Positions 59,010 to 64,000 of a DNA stretch of 64,000 nucleotides are shown piece by piece. A model generated the notes under the pieces. The model ran no database searches. It saw only the letters and a program-made list of their open reading frames with translations, and had not been told where the DNA came from. Location: NCBI GenBank assembly GCA_001661245.1, contig KV454012.1, positions 971,696-1,035,695 of the forward strand, given 5' to 3'. How positions within the stretch are numbered: position 1 is the stretch's first letter; each line of letters begins with the position of its first letter. The position numbers and the translations under genes are program-made. This stretch comes from Pachysolen tannophilus NRRL Y-2460. Taxonomy: Eukaryota; Ascomycota; Pichiomycetes; Alaninales; Pachysolenaceae.

Positions 59010-59806
59010 TCATCCGTACATTTCCCAATCTTCTTCTTCTTCTTCTTGTTCTTGTTCGCTATCATCAGAAATTTCAATTTTTTTCTTTTCTGTAACATCG
59101 ACCCTACATAATGGACAAGTCTTATTTAATTTTAACCATGGCCCAATACAATCCAAATCAAAAATATGCATATCATTACAAGGTAATCTAACAATTAAAG
59201 GATAAGGATCAGAATGATAATCATTTGTACAAATTGGACAAGTTTCTGTCTTTTTAATTTTCTTAATTGGAACTCTTTCTAAAGTATCTAAAAATGATTC
59301 TCCTACACCTCTTTCTACAGATTTTGCAAATTGTGTATCAAGATCATCATCATCAATTGATGATAACAATTGTGTAATCAATGATGCAGCCAATGGATTG
59401 CGTTGTAAAGATGCCGCTAAAGCATTGTCCTCATCATTCGCAAAATTCTCCAGTTGCAGAGATGTCAGGGAAATTATATTGGGCAGATCTGTATTTTCTT
59501 CCTGTTGTTGTCTTAAAGCAGCAAGTAATGCTTGAAATTGATGATGATGTTCTGAACCACCACTCCTATCATTGTTTCGATTCCCATTATTTAAAAAAGT
59601 CTCCACAGTCTCAGCTAGAGTAGGGAAATGACGACGAGTGTCACCACTGTTACCATCTCTCGTTGTATTTGAATTATTTGACGTTAAATTATGATCAGCT
59701 AATATATGGATGGCAAAATATGTTAGTTAATATGAATTAAAAAGATATTTCATAAATCAAATTTTTTTTTCATTTTTTTTTTCCACTTACCATGATATGT
59801 CGACAT
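59010..59806 (-). CDS. RING-finger protein, YBR062C type (spliced)
   Basis: Minus-strand exons 59791-59806 and 59010-59698 give 234 residues. The C-terminal RING reads CPICTNDY, LPCNDMHIFDLDCIGPWL and CPLC. The protein then ends in an acidic stretch and EDWEMYG, nearly the same ending as S. cerevisiae YBR062C, which also starts MSTY and also has a 5' intron. In the RING the second His of the usual HxFHxxC is Asp (HIFDLDC); YBR062C has a similar H-x-F-D-L-E-C, so this is a family trait rather than decay. It is likely an E3 ubiquitin ligase; the substrate is unknown. The intron has GTAAGT, AACTAAC and TTAG. Exon 1 encodes MSTYH. Confidence 0.88.
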
Positions 59807-60176
59807 TCTTCATTACAAGAAACTTAATCTAAAAAGACAATTTCAAGATTACTTTTCGTTTTAATAACTTTTAACATTCAACTACTAATCCTACAGTTTC
59901 TTTAAATCAATTGTATGTGAGTGCTCTGCTTTCTATATCTTAGCTAGTTTAATCAGATTTAGCACGACTTTTAAATTGATATAGATTTAGTTGATGATGA
60001 AGATATATTATAATTAATCAGTAATCAATGCAAGTAGATATAGATTCAGCAAGGTTATTCTTTATGTTGCCTGTAATCGTTGGTATCGAAATACCCCTTT
60101 GTTAAACAAACGAGCAAACGAAATAAAAAGAATAAAGAAAAAGAAAAAGAAACAAAAAACCTAGAAGAACAATATT
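59807..60176. other. RING gene promoter / ALG14 3' flank
   Basis: About 370 bases without a gene. I see mixed AT-rich sequence with repeated ATAGATTTAG-like and GAAGATATA words near 59980-60050. No RNA gene or clear site is seen. Confidence 0.45.
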
Positions 60177-60923
60177 TTAAACCAAGATTCCGTAATATTC
60201 AGCTCTACCAACATTCAAATATTCCCATTGCACAATAAACCTATCTGAAATTGGCTTTAAAAGTTTCCCACTAAGACTTAGTTTCTTGACTCTAGCCAAG
60301 CTTTCAATATACACTATTTTTGAATTACTCAACCCAAAAATTTTAAACAAAAAAAGTATGTAACCTAATGGTACTGATGTTCCTGGTCCATTCAATAAGA
60401 GTATATCTGGTAATTTATTTTGCAATTTCTTGTTTAACAATATCTTGAATGTGGCTATTATGGATTGTAAAGTGTGTAAAATTGAAAGAAATAATGATTC
60501 ACCAACATTTCTAGCCCTAGGTACAATTGTATATTCTGAATTATTTGAAGCAGTATCATTATTTTTAGTAATAATATCTTGAAATTCTTGAATCTTTAAA
60601 ATTGAAGTCTTATCACCTGAAGATATAACATAATCTTTTTTAAATTCATTCAAGATGGAATTATCAAATTGAGATAAGATTCTAATCATTTCACCTGTAT
60701 GTCCACCAGATCCAAGTAAAATCATTAGTTTTTTATTAGTTGGATCTTTTAACAAAGCAGTAGCAGAAGGTGAAGAGCGCTTAGTCATATCACCATTACC
60801 ATTTCCATCGCCATTCTCATTCGAATCATGGAATTTGGTTGCTGGTAAGACGTGAATTATCCTTAATATTATTATAGTGCATATAAATAGTAGCGCCGAT
60901 GCAGAGATTGCACACAATGACAT
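60177..60923 (-). CDS. ALG14: UDP-GlcNAc transferase membrane subunit Alg14
   Basis: A 248-residue protein with an N-terminal membrane anchor (about residues 4-25, CAISASALLFICTIIILRII) and the Alg14 core: MILLGSGGHTGEMIRIL, YVISSGDKTS, VPRARNVGES, ILLLNGPGTSVPL and KIVYIESLARV. Alg14 anchors the catalytic subunit Alg13 to the ER; together they add the second GlcNAc to dolichol-linked oligosaccharide, an early step of N-glycosylation. Between the anchor and the core is a species-specific Asn/Gly-rich insert (SNENGDGNGNGD). Length is close to S. cerevisiae (237). ALG13 is not in the window. Confidence 0.97.
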   Translation of the reverse strand: MSLCAISASALLFICTIIILRIIHVLPATKFHDSNENGDGNGNGDMTKRSSPSATALLKDPTNKKLMILLGSGGHTGEMIRILSQFDNSILNEFKKDYVISSGDKTSILKIQEFQDIITKNNDTASNNSEYTIVPRARNVGESLFLSILHTLQSIIATFKILLNKKLQNKLPDILLLNGPGTSVPLGYILFLFKIFGLSNSKIVYIESLARVKKLSLSGKLLKPISDRFIVQWEYLNVGRAEYYGILV

Positions 60924-61345
60924 CCTCTTGTCTTTTTTCTCTTTTGTTATAACAAGATGTTGCTCTTATAGATTACCAAAGAAATGACCATAGAGAATTA
61001 AACCTCAAATAAAACAGATATAACTTCCGCTGTCAGTATTTTTAAAAATTGAAAATATTTATGTTAAACTTTTAATGATTAATTGATAATTAAAAGATTA
61101 CTTAAAAAGAAATTACGTGCTTTGTTTCGAATTTTCAATTTAAAGTATCATTTTTGAATTTTGAAAAGTTTTTAAGAGAAGTTATATTGAATTGAAATTT
61201 TTAACTACAGATATTCAATGCTATTAGTATCAACATTATACTGATACTGTTAAGATATAATAAGATTTAAAAGATATATACATTGAAGAAGAAGAAAGAT
61301 CAAAAAAAAAAAGTCATCACATTATTTCTAAATAATTTTTTTTAA
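60924..61345. other. ALG14 promoter / SLT11 3' flank
   Basis: About 420 bases without a gene, AT-rich. I see ATTAAAAG/TTTAATGATTAATTGATAATTAAAAG words near 61071-61094, but no element that can be assigned. Confidence 0.45.
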
Positions 61346-62314
61346 TTAATTTTTCTTTAATTTATCCTTTTCTGCTAAAACAATCATTTGTTTCTTAACA
61401 ACAGCACTCAACTTGTTATGTTCCAAATTAGTATTTCCTAAACTTCTGTATTTACCCCAACTAATTCTGATTGGTACTTTATCTATCACCAATAAACAGG
61501 GCCTATTATAAGATTCCAACTTATTTTTAGTTAAGATTGAAGTATATATTTTATTAGCAGTTGCAATAGCGTTTGACCTTGATTGAAAGATTATAAATCC
61601 ACATTTTGCTTTATGATTTATAACCATTGATTGTATTCTTGAATCATATTCAATTTCGAAAAAATTTTTAATTCCAAATTCTGGTAAATCATCATTTATT
61701 CCAAATATGAAAAAAGATTTAATTGATTCATCTTTGGGTAATTTAGATAAAGTTCCATTAAAGGGTAATTTTGATATAAGTTTTGAAACATCTGTTTTTG
61801 AAAGAATATTATTATCTCTATTATCTTTAAAATTTTTCTTATTCTTGGACAGTGTAGTAGATATTTTTTGTAACAATATCCTTGCCTTTTCTCTTTTTGC
61901 ATCATCATCTTCATCTTCTTCTTCTCGTTGTTGTTCAGTTTCATACATCCTATCACGTTGATCTGCCATATATGCTTTTGTCAAAGAATTAACACCTTGT
62001 TTTGTTGAAATTGAATCTTCAATTGTTTTCACCCCAGCTAATTTTAAAACCGAATCTCTTAACTCCAAATTAATCCCATAAGTTAAATCTAACATACAAG
62101 ATTGACAACAATTTTTAGCCTTTGCACAACTTAAACAAATTATTGTCTTTTTAAATTTACCATTTTTAACTGGAGCCCATCTATAAATTGTAAAAGGTCT
62201 TGTACATAATTTACACTCTTCTCCATTTATTTCCCTAACCATTTCAACATAAGGATTCGGCCCAAGACATGTTTCACAAACCGCCGGCACTTCCTGACTT
62301 TCACTAGAACTCAT
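61346..62314 (-). CDS. SLT11: Pre-mRNA splicing factor Slt11/Ecm2 (RBM22 family)
   Basis: A 322-residue protein. The N-terminal zinc-binding part carries CETCLGPNPYVEM, ECKLCTRPFTIYRW, IICLSCAKAKNCCQSCMLDL and TYGINLELRD, which are the signatures of Ecm2/RBM22/Cwf5. A C-terminal RRM-like domain (KSFFIFGINDDLPEFGIKNFF to CGFIIFQSRSNA) follows, then ISWGKYRSL. Ecm2 contacts U6 snRNA and U2/U6 helix II in the active spliceosome. A charged insert (REEEDEDDDAKREKAR) lies between the two parts. Length is near S. cerevisiae Ecm2 (364). With PRP45 it is the second spliceosome component in the window. Confidence 0.96.
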   Translation of the reverse strand: MSSSESQEVPAVCETCLGPNPYVEMVREINGEECKLCTRPFTIYRWAPVKNGKFKKTIICLSCAKAKNCCQSCMLDLTYGINLELRDSVLKLAGVKTIEDSISTKQGVNSLTKAYMADQRDRMYETEQQREEEDEDDDAKREKARILLQKISTTLSKNKKNFKDNRDNNILSKTDVSKLISKLPFNGTLSKLPKDESIKSFFIFGINDDLPEFGIKNFFEIEYDSRIQSMVINHKAKCGFIIFQSRSNAIATANKIYTSILTKNKLESYNRPCLLVIDKVPIRISWGKYRSLGNTNLEHNKLSAVVKKQMIVLAEKDKLKKN

Positions 62315-63783
62315 TTGAATGAAAATATTTCCTATTAATTAAAATATCAAATATTTATTTAATAAATGATTAAATTTTATATGGCAAATTTCTGCTTACA
62401 TATTAAAAGCATATAAACCAAGTTGAGCCAGTCTAATTTTCTATGTAAATTTTTTACACTACTGATTTCAAAGTTAATCAAGTTGATCAAGTTTATATAA
62501 TTAGATTCTACAGTTTTGAAAGTTTAAATTGGAAATGGGAAAATTGAAATTAATGCTATATAAGTAAGTAAACTTTGAAGTTTCCCTAGAATAAGAAAAA
62601 AAAAAGAGACTCAAAAAATGTAATTTATGTACTTCAATTTCTGTTTTCTTTAGTTAGTAAAAATCTATAAATTGATTTCTATCATGTTGATCCATCCACA
62701 CCTTCCAAGAGAAAATCTTCTAAATATTTTTTGATTTATCAGGGTTAAAAAGCTCTATAAATGTTTTGTTCCACATAAAAGTTCAGTTGAAGAAATTCAA
62801 TAGTTGTATTTAATTCATCACTAAAAAAAAATATTCAAATAATTTCTCTTGAATTATAATCGGTGGAAACCACAAAAGAAGAAGAAAAAAAAACATACCC
62901 AATTCAATTTCAATTTCAATTTCAAATTCTCTTAATTGATTGATTGAGGAAACCCCATCAACTCAATCATTTCATTCTTAAAAAAAATTCAAATGAAAAC
63001 TATATTAACGAAATAAAACAAATAAAATAAATAAAAGAAAATTTTACTATTATTTATACACAGCAAAAAAAGAGTGAAAAAAGAAAAAAAAATTTTTTTT
63101 GTATGGAAAATTACCCTATCGATTGAGATATGGTATTAAAGTGGTAGAAGATTTCTATATTAATTTCTAGGTATTCAAAGAATCAATTAAAATACAAATT
63201 GTACACGGAAACCAAAAAAAAAAAAAAAAAAAAAAAAAAGCGATAAACTAATTGATATTAGGTATTAGATCATACCTACTGGTAATAGTACCAACTTTTG
63301 TGAAACTAACTTTGTCTTATTGACTAAATACTATTTCATTTAAATTAAATAAAATTATTATTATTTATAGTCGTGTGCCGAAGTCCCAATTTTATCAATT
63401 TTTAATTTGATTTTCTTCTTCTTCTTCTTCTTTATGTCCACAAACGGCAATCGGAAAAGAATTCGGAAAACGTTGCCAAGTTTTTCTGCCTATTCATAGA
63501 AGGAATCACGCAGACCCTTAATACAGAAATCGAGTTCTTTTTTCTTAATTTTCTTAATTTTTTTAATTTTTTTTTTGCAGCTTTATAATAAACCTTTCGA
63601 ATCCGGATTTATCTGAAAAACCCTAGATCTGATACCATAAAATCAGCCATTTGCTTGGTATAAGAAAGCATGATGGTTAAGTGATTTTTTACAAAAAATG
63701 AATAAATTGCAACATTCTTTTTAGTACACAGCCTAAACCTAAATAATAATAATAAAAAAAAAGTAGAAAGAAGTTATAGAAAA

Positions 63784-63820
<37 letters not shown>

Positions 63821-63862
63821 CCAAAAAAATTCCATATGATGAAAAGATAATTATAATTATAA
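62315..63862. other. SLT11 promoter and 3' flank of the edge zinc-finger gene
   Basis: About 1.5 kb without a supported gene. It holds poly-A runs (the longest about 63214-63239), an AAT array (about 63786-63818), a CTT repeat (about 63414-63430), two TCGGAAAA words 12 bases apart (63451 and 63463) flanked by GGCAA and TTGCC, and the palindrome AATCCGGATT (63600-63609). A TTTTTTTTTGCAG on the plus strand (about 63572-63580) looks like an acceptor but leads to no open frame. Confidence 0.5.
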
Positions 63863-64000
63863 TTATACTTTTGAGCGAATAGACCTATTTTTTTTCCTTT
63901 CATTTTTCGTTAAATGAGTCCTGTAATGTTGCATGCAATTGTCATGTCTTGAAAACCTCGCGCCACATCCATTTTGAGGACAAACATGGTTCCTTTCACC
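63863..64000 (-). CDS. C2H2 zinc-finger protein, C-terminal end (runs off right edge)
   Basis: The last 45 codons of a minus-strand gene. The frame is open to the window edge and stops with TAA at 63863-63865. It contains one finger with spacing C-x4-C-x12-H-x3-H (CPQNGCGARFSRHDNCMQHY then RTH), preceded by G-E-R, the remains of a TGERP-type linker, so at least one more finger probably lies upstream. FSRHDN is common in fungal stress or cell-cycle transcription factors. The basic tail KNERKKNRSIRSKV could be part of a nuclear signal. The gene cannot be named from this fragment. Confidence 0.85.
   Translation of the reverse strand, partial: GERNHVCPQNGCGARFSRHDNCMQHYRTHLTKNERKKNRSIRSKV

Overview
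The window is a gene-dense stretch of nuclear chromosome from a very AT-rich budding yeast (Saccharomycotina). Every confidently named gene is a fungal housekeeping or cell-wall gene, introns are few, short and at the extreme 5' end, and branch sites resemble TACTAAC. CTG codons fall where relatives have serine or another small or polar residue (UBC7 residue 98, POP5 residue 56, SEC18 residues 104 and 486, TPI1 residue 72). This points to a yeast of the CUG-Ser group, so CTG should be read as Ser here. The genus cannot be fixed from this window. Several genes that, as far as I know, Saccharomyces cerevisiae lacks are present: SND1/Tudor-SN, an H4K20 methyltransferase (SET9), eIF3h and a GLTP-fold lipid-transfer protein. 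The UGGT/KRE5 protein also keeps an intact glucosyltransferase domain.

Layout. 1-10.8 kb: the 5' end of an unknown gene, an unknown multi-pass membrane protein, UBC7, CLU1 (spliced) and SND1 on the minus strand. 10.8-14.7 kb: a 4 kb non-coding stretch that looks like a long promoter for the GPI adhesin-like gene at 14.7-16.7 kb. 17.6-33 kb: POP5, PRP45, NCS6, BLM10 and KRE5/UGGT. 33-39.7 kb: MCX1, SEC18, a 522-base assembly gap inside a TA microsatellite, and SET9 (spliced). 40-47.6 kb: eIF3a, a spliced GLTP gene and ECM33 with a 719-base intron. 48.9-64 kb: GET5, TPI1, DET1, KRS1, eIF3h, TRM7, RSM10, a YBR062C-type RING protein, ALG14, SLT11 and the 3' end of a C2H2 zinc-finger gene.

Eight genes needed splicing to obtain a full product (CLU1, SET9, GLTP, ECM33, TPI1, DET1, eIF3h, RING). 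Six of these join a first exon of 3-85 bases and the other two have first exons of 72 and 118 bases; in all eight the reading frame is kept. The genes do not form one pathway. Themes that recur are translation and tRNA biology (eIF3a, eIF3h, KRS1, TRM7, NCS6, POP5, RSM10, CLU1), the secretory pathway and cell wall (SEC18, KRE5, ALG14, GET5, UBC7, ECM33, adhesin), and splicing (PRP45, SLT11).

I found no transposon, virus-like element, CRISPR array, tRNA or rRNA gene, and no self-contained novel system. The most interesting signals are the codon reassignment, the one-codon first exon of TPI1, changed or retained docking motifs in BLM10 and MCX1, and several strikingly symmetrical or repeated promoter elements.
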